A stretch of 21,371 nucleotides of DNA from NCBI GenBank assembly GCA_002085465.1, contig NBML01000015.1, positions 1-21,371 on the forward strand, read 5' to 3'. Of this stretch, positions 6,546 to 13,752 are shown piece by piece (the first letter of the stretch is position 1; the number at the start of each line of letters is the position of its first letter). The notes beneath the pieces are model-generated. The model ran no database searches and was not told where the DNA came from. It saw only the letters and a program-made list of their open reading frames with translations. Both the position numbers and the translations under genes were made by a program. This DNA comes from Desulfobacteraceae bacterium 4572_89. GTDB taxonomy: Bacteria; Desulfobacterota; Desulfobacteria; Desulfobacterales; Desulfobacteraceae.

Positions 6546-8531
6546 ATGAAAATTGGCAGCATTGTAGAATATATTGATCAGCAAAAAATAATTTCAGCGG
6601 TCATCCTAAGCGAGAAAAAAGGCAAACTCAGATTACTCAATGAGAACAGTCGGGAGGTCAATTTTTCTGAAAAAAGGCTATCCCATATTTCAAAGCTATG
6701 TCTGGATACCAGTCTTTCCAGAATAGCCCTTATTAATCTTCTGAAACAAACTGCTGAAAACAGAAAAAAATTATCTGAAACAATTGATATCAGGGAATTA
6801 TGGGAGATTCTCCATGATGAACCAGATGAGATTGATCTTTCAGCCATGACCCTGTTCTGTTTTGATCCTCCCCTGACACCAGACCATGAAGCTGCTGTAA
6901 TACGGGCATTTTTCAATGACCGGCTCTATTTCAAATTTAACAAACTTGTTTTTACTCCCTGCACACCTGCCCAGGTGGAAACAAAAAAACGACAGCTCAA
7001 AGAAGAAGAGAGAAAACAGAGCCTCATCCAGAAAGGTGTGTCCTGGCTGGCCCTGATGCTTCTTAAAAAAGTACCTGAATATCTTGAACCAGCGGATAAG
7101 GGTGTAATAGACATATTAAAATCATACTATCTGTTTGGTAATGATTCCCATGTTTCCTCCATTGCCAGACAAATGATGAAAAAATCCAGCCTCCATGATC
7201 CAGACCAGTTATTCAATATTTTTGTAAAAGCCGGTATCTGGAAACAAGATGAGAATATTGATCTATTGTCCATGGATATTCCCACAAAATTTTCAGATAG
7301 TGTGCTGAAAAATGCTGAAAAACTGTGCAAATCCCACAATCAGGTGATTAATGATCCTTTGCGCAGGAATTTGACCCATGTTCCTTTGATCACCATTGAC
7401 GGCCAGTCCACCCAGGACTATGACGATGCAATCAGCCTTGAAAATACAGAAAACGGATACAGGCTGGGCATACATATCATTGATGTGGATGCTTATATCA
7501 AGAATGGAGATCCCATTGATCTGTCAGCCAGGCATCGTACCAGCTCCATTTACATGCCCGATGACAAGCTGCCCATGCTGCCGCCCAGCCTGTCCGAGGA
7601 TCTTTGCAGCCTCAAGGAGGGAGAAATCAGACCCGGCATCAGCATCCTGGTTCAGATGAACCGCTTTTTTGAAGTACTGGATTACAGCATTGTGCCCAGC
7701 ATAATCAAGGTTCACAAACAGATGAGCTATTCTGAAGCCAATCTGCTCAACGGGAAAAATGATCCCATTACAAGTCTTTATAAAATTGCCACCATTTTAC
7801 GGGAAAAACGGCTGAAAGCCGGCGCCATTCAGATTACACTGCCGGAAGTCAACGTCTGGATTGATGAAAACAAAGAGATCAGATATTCCAAGGTGGACCG
7901 GGAAAATCCGTCCAGGATGCTGGTATCGGAAATGATGATTCTTGCCAATTCCCTCATGGCTGAATTTCTGTCAAATCACAGTACCCCTGCTGTGTTCAGG
8001 TCCCAGCCCCAGCCCAAACAAAGATTGTTCAAAGGAATTGAAACTGCTCTCATGCCAAACTTTATGCAGCGCAAGCAATTAAGCCGGGCCATGATAGGCA
8101 CTTCTGCTGAAACACATTCAGGGCTGGGAGTTAAGGCCTATGCCACGGCAACTTCCCCCATCAGGCGATACCATGACCTTCTTACCCAGCGCCAGATCAA
8201 GGCTGTGCTGGGCTTTGGAAAACCCTATTCAAACATGGAACTTGAAGAAATTCTCCAGAGCATTTCCATACCCATGGCCAATGTCGGCCGGATCCAGGGA
8301 GCCCGAAAACGGTATTGGCTGATTAAATATCTTGAAACCATGAGGGGAAGCTGCTGTGAAGCACTTGTTCTGGACTGCCACAGAGATCATTATAATATCC
8401 TGATCAAGGAATTAATGCTGGAGACCAGACTGCCGCCTTCGGGTATTAAACTCAAAACCGGAGATGTTATCCAGGTAACCATCCAGCATGCAGATGCCAG
8501 AAGAAACCAGCTTTCCCTGTTTACTGCCTGA
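6546..8531 (+). CDS. RNase II/RNase R-family 3'-5' exoribonuclease
   Basis: 661 aa from the chosen ATG (MKIGSIVEYID), where homology-like sequence begins. The open frame reaches back to 6408, but that part is hydrophobic, overlaps smr and looks non-coding. The RNB catalytic domain is clear from about residue 280: TIDGQSTQDYDDAIS contains the acidic metal-binding Asp cluster, followed by DLSARHRTSSIYMP and the family signature ATSPIRRYHDLLTQRQ. The N-terminal region lacks an obvious full cold-shock pair and a reduced S1-like tail closes the protein, more like the short RNase II-type enzymes than full RNase R. Role: degradation of mRNA or structured RNA. No clear Shine-Dalgarno. The stop codon lies in a 15-bp tandem duplication. 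Confidence 0.88.
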   Translation: MKIGSIVEYIDQQKIISAVILSEKKGKLRLLNENSREVNFSEKRLSHISKLCLDTSLSRIALINLLKQTAENRKKLSETIDIRELWEILHDEPDEIDLSAMTLFCFDPPLTPDHEAAVIRAFFNDRLYFKFNKLVFTPCTPAQVETKKRQLKEEERKQSLIQKGVSWLALMLLKKVPEYLEPADKGVIDILKSYYLFGNDSHVSSIARQMMKKSSLHDPDQLFNIFVKAGIWKQDENIDLLSMDIPTKFSDSVLKNAEKLCKSHNQVINDPLRRNLTHVPLITIDGQSTQDYDDAISLENTENGYRLGIHIIDVDAYIKNGDPIDLSARHRTSSIYMPDDKLPMLPPSLSEDLCSLKEGEIRPGISILVQMNRFFEVLDYSIVPSIIKVHKQMSYSEANLLNGKNDPITSLYKIATILREKRLKAGAIQITLPEVNVWIDENKEIRYSKVDRENPSRMLVSEMMILANSLMAEFLSNHSTPAVFRSQPQPKQRLFKGIETALMPNFMQRKQLSRAMIGTSAETHSGLGVKAYATATSPIRRYHDLLTQRQIKAVLGFGKPYSNMELEEILQSISIPMANVGRIQGARKRYWLIKYLETMRGSCCEALVLDCHRDHYNILIKELMLETRLPPSGIKLKTGDVIQVTIQHADARRNQLSLFTA

Positions 8532-8549
8532 ATATTTACTGCCTGCATA
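8520..8549. repeat. 15 bp x2 tandem duplication over the RNase gene stop codon
   Basis: TTTACTGCCTGAATA (8520-8534) is followed directly by TTTACTGCCTGCATA (8535-8549), 14 of 15 identical. The TGA stop (8529-8531) is in the first copy. Confidence 0.9.
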
Positions 8550-8558
8550 ATCATTAAC

Positions 8559-8593
8559 AGCCAGGATCCTGGATTATTATCTGGACCCTGGCT
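8559..8593. terminator. Hairpin between the convergent RNase and purH genes
   Basis: AGCCAGG and CCTGGCT form a 7-bp stem that can extend with internal pairs. There is no clear U-tract on either side, so function as a terminator is only possible. Confidence 0.35.
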
Positions 8594-8651
8594 ATACATA
8601 TTTAAAGCTTGGATATAGTGTTTAAAGCTTAAATCCTAGTGCTTGAAGCTT
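8590..8651. repeat. 20-21 bp x3 imperfect tandem repeat over the purH (AICARFT) stop codon
   Basis: Units 8590-8610, 8611-8630 and 8631-8651 each end in AAGCTT on the plus strand. Units 1 and 2 share TTTAAAGCTT; units 2 and 3 share TAGTG.TT.AAGCTT. The gene's TAG stop (complement of 8636-8638) is in the third unit. Confidence 0.75.
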
Positions 8652-9886
8652 CTCTGGCCGGTATAGACCATGGTGGCATCATTTTCATTACAGGCTGCGA
8701 TTGACTGGTAATCATTCAAAGACCCACCCGGCTGGATTACTGCCTTTACTCCCTGTTTCAGCCCCACATCAATGCCGTCCCTGAATGGGAAAAAAGCATC
8801 TGAAACCATTGTGGAGCCCATGAGGCCGCCCTTTACATCTGCCACATCCTTTACAATTTGAGCTTTCTTGTCCACATCTGTCATATCGGCAAAGGACACA
8901 TTATGCTGTTCAAAACAATACCGGTCGCAGAGTTTGCGATAGGCCTTATCCACTGCAATTTCAGCCACACCCACCCGGTCCTGTTCCCCGGTACCGATTC
9001 CAACGGTGGCATTGTCCTTAACATAAATTACAGAGTTAGAGGTGATGCCTGATTCCACAAGCCACCCAAAAAGCATGTCCTCATATTCCTGATCCGTGGG
9101 TTTCCGGTTTATCTGATAGGATTCCCCCTTGTATTCAGTGGAAGCAATTACAAGATCCTCTTTTTTTAATGTTTCAGGAACAAAGGACCACTGGGCCACA
9201 AGACCGCCGTCCATGAGGCTCTTAAAGTCAATCACCCTCTGGCCGATATAGGACTGAAGCTTGTCAATGGCATTGATCTGGATCACCCGGAGATTCTTTC
9301 TTGCACCCAGGATATTAAGGGCTCCATCCTCAAATTCCGGTGCCACAACAACCTCTGCATACTGGCTTGCTATGGCTTGGGCCGTGGCCTTGTCAACGGC
9401 TTTATTCAAAGCAATACAACCACCAAAGGCTGCTACCCGGTCTGCCATATAAGCCTTGGCATAGGCCTCTTCCAGACTGCTTGCCCGGGCCGCACCGCAT
9501 GGATTGTTATGCTTGACAATAACTGCGCAGGGGGTATCGGTAAAATATCTCAAAATATTCAAAGAGTTGTCTGCATCGGTGAGATTTGTCTTGCCTGGAT
9601 GTTTTCCAGACTGGAGCAGTTCAATATCCGATACAAGGTATTTTCCCGGGCTTATGGTCTGGGCATCCCCAAGGGCCAGATTCCCGTTGGCAAGCCTGTA
9701 AAGGGCTGCTTCCTGACCTGGATTTTCCCCGTAGCGAAGCCCTTTATTTACCCCCTCAATTACCCAGGATACCTTTTCGTAAAAAAGGGTCTGGCGTTTA
9801 TCCCCATCCACAAAAGAGACTTCCATATGGGGGGTAAAATGGTCATCCATGATGGTTTTGTACATTTGTTTCAAATCTCTGGCCAT
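8636..9886 (-). CDS. purH: AICAR formyltransferase (C-terminal half of PurH as a separate gene)
   Basis: Transfers the formyl group of 10-formyltetrahydrofolate to AICAR, the penultimate step of IMP synthesis. 416 aa. Visible are LRYGENPGQ (50-58), the catalytic VKHNNPCG with Lys125-His126, the DRVAAFGG segment, and the late FRDGID..LKQGVKAVIQPGGS block. In most bacteria this is the C-terminal part of bifunctional PurH (about 510-530 aa). Here it starts at its own ATG, 3 nt after the stop of the cyclohydrolase gene and in the same frame (TAA-GAC-ATG), with AGGAG inside the preceding coding end acting as RBS. Translational coupling is therefore likely. The 3' end carries a three-unit tandem repeat. 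Confidence 0.94.
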   Translation of the reverse strand: MARDLKQMYKTIMDDHFTPHMEVSFVDGDKRQTLFYEKVSWVIEGVNKGLRYGENPGQEAALYRLANGNLALGDAQTISPGKYLVSDIELLQSGKHPGKTNLTDADNSLNILRYFTDTPCAVIVKHNNPCGAARASSLEEAYAKAYMADRVAAFGGCIALNKAVDKATAQAIASQYAEVVVAPEFEDGALNILGARKNLRVIQINAIDKLQSYIGQRVIDFKSLMDGGLVAQWSFVPETLKKEDLVIASTEYKGESYQINRKPTDQEYEDMLFGWLVESGITSNSVIYVKDNATVGIGTGEQDRVGVAEIAVDKAYRKLCDRYCFEQHNVSFADMTDVDKKAQIVKDVADVKGGLMGSTMVSDAFFPFRDGIDVGLKQGVKAVIQPGGSLNDYQSIAACNENDATMVYTGQRSFKH

Positions 9887-9889
9887 GTC

Positions 9890-10573
9890 TTATTCTCCTG
9901 ATTGATAGCATGATTGAACCTGGGTTAGGGATCTCTGGGCAAGAAAATCGGCAATGGTCCTGTCATAGACTGCTGTATGTTCAAAGGCTTTTCTGGACAA
10001 TTCAAACCGGTCTTCCAGGGAAAGTGCCCCGTTCTGGGATTTAAGCCTGGTCAGAATATCCGGGTAAGAGGCTGGATCCACCACCGAGGCAACACGGATG
10101 AAGTTTTTGGCAGATGCTCGTATCATTGTGGGGCCGCCAATATCAATATTCCCCCTGGCATCTTCCACAGTAACTCCTGATTTGGCAATGGTTTCACTAA
10201 AGGGATAGAGATTCACAATAACCATGTCCAAGGCCAGGGCTTTCGTCCTTTTTAAATCTTCCTGGTGGGCATCATTATAGGTTTCCGTCAAAAGGCCCAG
10301 GTAAATTTTAAAATCAAGGGTTTTTACAAGCCCTCCCTGGGTTTCAGGCTGACCCGTATACTCGGAAACCTGTTTCAGGCATTGATCAGCTTTTTTGCCT
10401 AGAATTTCCTTGATTGCAGCGTAGGTACCCCCTGTTGAAAGAATCAATATATCTGGATTCAATTCAACCATTTCCGGGATAAATTCCTCCAGGCCTGATT
10501 TATCAGACACACTCACCAATATTGTGTTTATCCTGACCTGGTCATCAATTTTATCTACCACATTTTTCCCCAT
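9890..10573 (-). CDS. purH: IMP cyclohydrolase (N-terminal half of PurH as a separate gene)
   Basis: MGS-fold domain that closes FAICAR to IMP, the last step of purine synthesis. 227 aa from the chosen ATG, which has AAAGGATGG about 4-7 nt upstream. The open frame extends to 10696 but that part is a 12-bp tandem repeat and looks like leader. Visible motifs are LVSVSDKSGL, STGGTY, IVNLYPF and IDIGGPTMIRASAKN..VASVVDP. The loop usually written KTLHPK(I/V)HGG reads KTLDFKIYLGLL, a divergent form that may mark a separate lineage of stand-alone cyclohydrolases. The AICAR formyltransferase gene follows in frame after one stop codon. Confidence 0.9.
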   Translation of the reverse strand: MGKNVVDKIDDQVRINTILVSVSDKSGLEEFIPEMVELNPDILILSTGGTYAAIKEILGKKADQCLKQVSEYTGQPETQGGLVKTLDFKIYLGLLTETYNDAHQEDLKRTKALALDMVIVNLYPFSETIAKSGVTVEDARGNIDIGGPTMIRASAKNFIRVASVVDPASYPDILTRLKSQNGALSLEDRFELSRKAFEHTAVYDRTIADFLAQRSLTQVQSCYQSGE

Positions 10574-10621
10574 GATCCATCCTTTATAAGCTATTGGTAT
10601 ATCTTTGTTCTGGTTATTCTT

Positions 10622-10681
10622 TGAGCCTGCTTCTGAGTCTATTTTTGAACCTATTTTTGAACCTATTTTTGAGTCTGGTAT
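10622..10681. repeat. 12 bp x5 tandem repeat upstream of the IMP cyclohydrolase gene
   Basis: Five head-to-tail 12-mers: TGAGCCTGCTTC, TGAGTCTATTTT, TGAACCTATTTT twice, and TGAGTCTGGTAT. They lie about 50-110 nt upstream of the chosen start. They stay in frame with it, so an N-terminal extension with repeated K-I-G/D-S is formally possible. Confidence 0.85.
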
Positions 10682-10775
10682 AGAAAACAAAACCATTGCT
10701 TTGAAAAGCCAATTAATAAAAAATTTATCATAAATCAGGTTTGAAGTACAGAAGGTTCTTGTTACATTTATTCAT

Positions 10776-10792
10776 ACCGAATATAATTCGGT
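10776..10792. promoter_or_regulatory. Perfect inverted repeat, candidate operator in the purH-lrp intergenic region
   Basis: ACCGAAT-ATA-ATTCGGT is a 17-bp perfect dyad. Its CGAAT core recurs in a second inverted repeat at 10848-10879, which suggests paired sites for one regulator, most simply the adjacent AsnC/Lrp protein. Confidence 0.55.
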
Positions 10793-10833
10793 GAATCTTC
10801 TTTTATTTCTTTAAAATATTTTAAAAATTCAGG

Positions 10834-10861
10834 TTGACAATCTAATAATATTCGATAATAT
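10834..10861 (+). promoter_or_regulatory. Candidate sigma-70 promoter of the lrp gene
   Basis: TTGACA at 10834-10839 is followed after 16 nt by TAATAT (10856-10861). The -10 region overlaps the left arm of the inverted repeat at 10848-10879, so a protein bound there could block it. The predicted leader is about 110 nt. Confidence 0.45.
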
Positions 10862-10879
10862 ACAAATATAATCGAATAT
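10848..10879. promoter_or_regulatory. 9-bp inverted repeat overlapping the putative lrp promoter
   Basis: ATATTCGAT (10848-10856) and ATCGAATAT (10871-10879) are perfect reverse complements around a 14-nt spacer. They share the ATTCG/CGAAT core of the dyad at 10776-10792. Confidence 0.55.
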
Positions 10880-10977
10880 ACAATATCAATATTCACCATG
10901 TAACCACAGATTTTGGAGTCACAGATTATAAAAGACCCCTTACAGATTACATGAACGGAAAGGCATAAAAAATCATA

Positions 10978-11448
10978 ATGGATAAAATTGATTGCCACAC
11001 CTTAAAAGCCCTGCAAAAAGACGGCAGAAAAAAAAACAGCGACCTGGCCAGAGAAACCGGCCTTGCACCGTCCACCATGCTGGATCGGGTTAAAAAGCTT
11101 GAAGACAAAGGTATCCTCAAAGGATACAGGGCAGTTGTCAACCCTGAAAAATTAGGGCTGAAAGCCCAGGGATTTGCCTGTATCTCTCTTGATCGGCACC
11201 AGGTCAGGGATATTCAGATCCTGGAAAACACAATCAAGGAGATACCAAATGTCAGGGCATGCTACCATATCACAGGTCGGTTTGATTATCTTCTCCATGT
11301 GGTGGCCCAGGACCTGAACGAATTTGGAAAATTGATCAAAAAAAATCTTGCCACCATTCCGGGAATTGGAAAAATAGAGACCTTTCTTGTGTATGAAGAA
11401 GTCAAGCCTGATGAGGGATGGCCCATTGATGCAGCCGAAAATTTGTAG
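10978..11448 (+). CDS. AsnC/Lrp-family transcriptional regulator
   Basis: 156 aa, normal for the family. The N-terminal winged helix-turn-helix (about residues 3-60) includes DCHTLKALQKDGRKKNSDLA and the recognition region TGLAPSTMLDRVKKLEDKGIL. A C-terminal RAM/AsnC domain follows, with the family pattern NVRACYHITGRFDYLLHV. Such proteins are octameric and respond to amino acids, often branched-chain ones, and commonly repress themselves. The upstream region carries repeated CGAAT half-sites overlapping the likely promoter, consistent with autoregulation. It reads toward panB and the amino-acid dehydrogenase, so those are likely targets. The stop codon lies at the boundary between the first two copies of a 17-bp tandem repeat. 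Confidence 0.93.
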   Translation: MDKIDCHTLKALQKDGRKKNSDLARETGLAPSTMLDRVKKLEDKGILKGYRAVVNPEKLGLKAQGFACISLDRHQVRDIQILENTIKEIPNVRACYHITGRFDYLLHVVAQDLNEFGKLIKKNLATIPGIGKIETFLVYEEVKPDEGWPIDAAENL

Positions 11449-11498
11449 CAGCCGAAAATTTGTAGCGGCAGAAAATACGTAGCGGCAGATATTTTGTA
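11431..11498. repeat. 17 bp x4 tandem repeat over the lrp stop codon
   Basis: Two identical copies of GCAGCCGAAAATTTGTA (11431-11447, 11448-11464) are followed by two degenerate copies, GCGGCAGAAAATACGTA (11465-11481) and GCGGCAGATATTTTGTA (11482-11498). The lrp TAG uses the last two bases of copy 1 and the first of copy 2. Every later copy end also makes TAG or TAA. Confidence 0.92.
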
Positions 11499-11525
11499 AT
11501 GAATTATAAATAAAAGGAGAAAGCA

Positions 11526-12386
11526 ATGGCTCAGAAAAAAGCAATTCATGATTTTTACAAAATGAAAAAAGCAGGAGAAAAAGTCACCTGGCTGACATCC
11601 TATGATTTCCCCACAGCTCAGTTTGCAGAGAATGCAGGTCTTGACATGATCCTTGTGGGAGATTCCCTGGGTATGTGCGTTTATGGGTACAAAGGCACGG
11701 TTCCCGTAACCATGGATCAGTGCATTGTCCATTGTGATGCTGTCCGAAGGGGTGCCCCAAACACATTTATTGTTGGAGACATGCCCTTTATGAGCTATCA
11801 GACCAGCGATACAGACGCAGTTTATAATGCAGGCCGATTTCTCAAGGAAGCAGATGTGGATGCCATAAAACTTGAAGGCGGCACCCGGGTTGCAACCAGA
11901 ATCAAGGCCATTGTGGAGGCCGGCATTGTTGTCATTGGCCATATCGGCCTTACCCCCCAGAGTTCAGGTGCTTTGGGCGGTCATAAGGCCCAGGGAAGAA
12001 CAGCCAAAGATGCTGCCATGGTGGTTGAGGATGCCCTGGCAGTTCAAAAGGCCGGCGCCCAGATGCTCCTGGTGGAAGCTGTCCCTCCGGAAGTGGCACA
12101 ATATATTGCCCAGACCCTTACCATACCGGTATACTCCATTGGAGCTGGCAAAGAATGTGATGGCCAGCTGCTCATTGTCAGCGACCTTATCGGCCAATTC
12201 CAGGCTTTTACACCGAAATTTGTTAAAAAATACTGCGACGTGGCCACCATAATCACCAATGCCATGAAAGACTATTGCAAAGATGTCCGTGAAGAAAAAT
12301 TCCCCGAAGACCAGCATTGCTACCACATGCTGGATGGAGAAAAAGAAGCATTCATGGCCCAGATGAAAGACAGGGCAGATGGATGA
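11526..12386 (+). CDS. panB: 3-methyl-2-oxobutanoate hydroxymethyltransferase (ketopantoate hydroxymethyltransferase)
   Basis: Transfers a hydroxymethyl group from 5,10-methylenetetrahydrofolate to 2-ketoisovalerate, giving ketopantoate for pantothenate and CoA. 286 aa, close to the usual length (about 264-290). The TIM-barrel metal and substrate residues are in place: LVGDSLGM (Asp46), VGDMPFMSY (Asp85), IKLEGG (Lys115, Glu117) and VEAVPPE. AAAAGGAG precedes the ATG. No panC or panD is in view; instead an unknown gene and a Leu/Val-type dehydrogenase follow. The latter could supply 2-ketoisovalerate. Its stop lies within a GGATGAG direct repeat spaced 23 bp. Confidence 0.95.
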   Translation: MAQKKAIHDFYKMKKAGEKVTWLTSYDFPTAQFAENAGLDMILVGDSLGMCVYGYKGTVPVTMDQCIVHCDAVRRGAPNTFIVGDMPFMSYQTSDTDAVYNAGRFLKEADVDAIKLEGGTRVATRIKAIVEAGIVVIGHIGLTPQSSGALGGHKAQGRTAKDAAMVVEDALAVQKAGAQMLLVEAVPPEVAQYIAQTLTIPVYSIGAGKECDGQLLIVSDLIGQFQAFTPKFVKKYCDVATIITNAMKDYCKDVREEKFPEDQHCYHMLDGEKEAFMAQMKDRADG

Positions 12387-12417
12387 GACTTGAGCAGTTA
12401 ATTGGATGAGCTTCAAG
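12381..12417. repeat. Degenerate direct repeat over the panB stop codon
   Basis: GGATGAGACTTGAG at 12381 and GGATGAGCTTCAAG at 12404 share the first seven bases and a shifted CTT..AG. The panB TGA is inside the first copy. Weaker than the other stop-codon repeats. Confidence 0.4.
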
Positions 12418-12452
12418 AAACAAAAATAAACATAAAAAACTGGAGTAAAAAC

Positions 12453-13709
12453 ATGGAAGAAAAATTAATGATCCAGCAAAAAGATCTGGATGCTGTAAAC
12501 CAGATGTTGATGAATCCTGACAACAAATTATTTAAAGACCTGAACAAACTCATTGAAAAATTTGGCGGAGCAGATGCCATCAACAAAAAGGCGAAACAGG
12601 CAAGAGCCCCGGAAAACCTTATGCAGAGGCTTAAAGATATAAATTCTCCCTATGTGGCTGACCTTGAATGGCTCCAGAAGCAGAGGGATAAAAAAGCCTT
12701 TATCTCCATGGAAAATTATTCCAAAAAAGTTCTGGGTGAGGACGCTGACCTGTCTGTTGTAGATACGAAAAATGCCGTTACTCTGGAAATTTCTGCCATG
12801 CAGTTTTTCCCCTGGTTCATTGCCCAGGCCCGCCAGGCCATTGAAAACCAGGAACTCATGCCCGGACGGATTATCCGTGTCAGAAATATGGCGGAACAGG
12901 CTGAAGATCACGGAGATATCATGGCCACAGCCCTGGCCATGCAGATCATCGGGGCCACCTATGTGGAATCCCTGGATACCCGGGGCACTGACGGCTCAAA
13001 TATTCACCTGGTCGGCGGGCCTGAAACCCTGACCGGCTTTTTCACCGGTATTGGCCAGCCCAATGACTACCCCATTAAATGGGCAGAGGAATATTTAACC
13101 TATTTCACCCGATATGGTATTCAGCAGGTTTTAAATGTTAATTCCGGCACCATCCTTCTGGGATATTTCATGCATCGCCTGGGTGTGGACATCCAATTTA
13201 AAATCTCTGTATATGTGGGGAATGATAATCCTTTTTTCATCATGTGGACTCTGATGACAGCCAGGATGTTTACAGGAGAGAACAATTCCACACCATTGGT
13301 AGGCTTTAATTTGTCCAATTCCGTAAACAATGAAACCATACGCCATGCCAATGAAATCAGGAAACAACTGGGCCTGGAACAACAGGTACGATTTGAGCAC
13401 CATATCACAGAAACCTATAAATCCATTGTTGGCCAGCCCTATAATAGAAGGGATGAACTGGTTGAAATTGCAAAAGAAGTCCCCAACATTTCAGCCAAAC
13501 ATGAAGGCGGTGAGCCGGAAATTGAAGTAACCAGAGATCATCCTTCCGATATCCTGGAATATTTCATGACCAAAAAAGATATACTTGATAAAGGACTCAT
13601 GGACTCCCTCCAGACCAATTATCTGGACAAACACCATTCAGTCAATCTGACGGCCCAGGCCCTTATCAAAGCTGGTATTGGTGTAATTGCAGCCCAAAAC
13701 CTGCACTGA
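12453..13709 (+). CDS. Protein of unknown function between panB and the dehydrogenase
   Basis: 418 aa, soluble, with no signal peptide or membrane segment. I chose the ATG at 12453 because CTGGAG lies 8 nt upstream; a TTG at 12402 would add 17 unconvincing residues. I do not recognise the family. Visible are a charged helical N-terminal third, then glycine-rich blocks that look like an alpha/beta enzyme core: ATYVESLDTRGTDGSNIHLVGGPETLTGFFTGIG (about residues 169-202), NVNSGTILLGYFMHRLGVD and VGFNLSNSVNNETIRHA, and a C-terminal HHSVNLTAQALIKAGIGVIAAQ. The alternation of short hydrophobic strands ending in Asp, Asn or Gly suggests a TIM-barrel-like fold, but that is a guess. The gene lies between panB and the dehydrogenase with short gaps, so it probably acts with them. 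Confidence 0.8.
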   Translation: MEEKLMIQQKDLDAVNQMLMNPDNKLFKDLNKLIEKFGGADAINKKAKQARAPENLMQRLKDINSPYVADLEWLQKQRDKKAFISMENYSKKVLGEDADLSVVDTKNAVTLEISAMQFFPWFIAQARQAIENQELMPGRIIRVRNMAEQAEDHGDIMATALAMQIIGATYVESLDTRGTDGSNIHLVGGPETLTGFFTGIGQPNDYPIKWAEEYLTYFTRYGIQQVLNVNSGTILLGYFMHRLGVDIQFKISVYVGNDNPFFIMWTLMTARMFTGENNSTPLVGFNLSNSVNNETIRHANEIRKQLGLEQQVRFEHHITETYKSIVGQPYNRRDELVEIAKEVPNISAKHEGGEPEIEVTRDHPSDILEYFMTKKDILDKGLMDSLQTNYLDKHHSVNLTAQALIKAGIGVIAAQNLH

Positions 13710-13752
13710 TTTTTAACGAGACAAGGCCAATTTTAAAAAAGGACGTTTACAC

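Noticed and set aside
9377..9901. 174-codon plus-strand open frame opposite purH
   Set aside because: The minus strand clearly encodes AICAR formyltransferase; the plus frame has no family resemblance.
10574..10696. 41-residue N-terminal extension of IMP cyclohydrolase
   Set aside because: Made of the 12-bp repeat and lacks an RBS, while the ATG at 10573 has a good one. Kept only as an alternative.
11431..11498. Possible CRISPR-like or attachment-site repeat
   Set aside because: Units are contiguous with no spacers and decay along the array; no cas or integrase genes nearby.
11286..11942. 218-codon minus-strand open frame opposite lrp and panB
   Set aside because: Crosses two well-supported genes and the tandem repeat between them; composition is that of an antisense frame.
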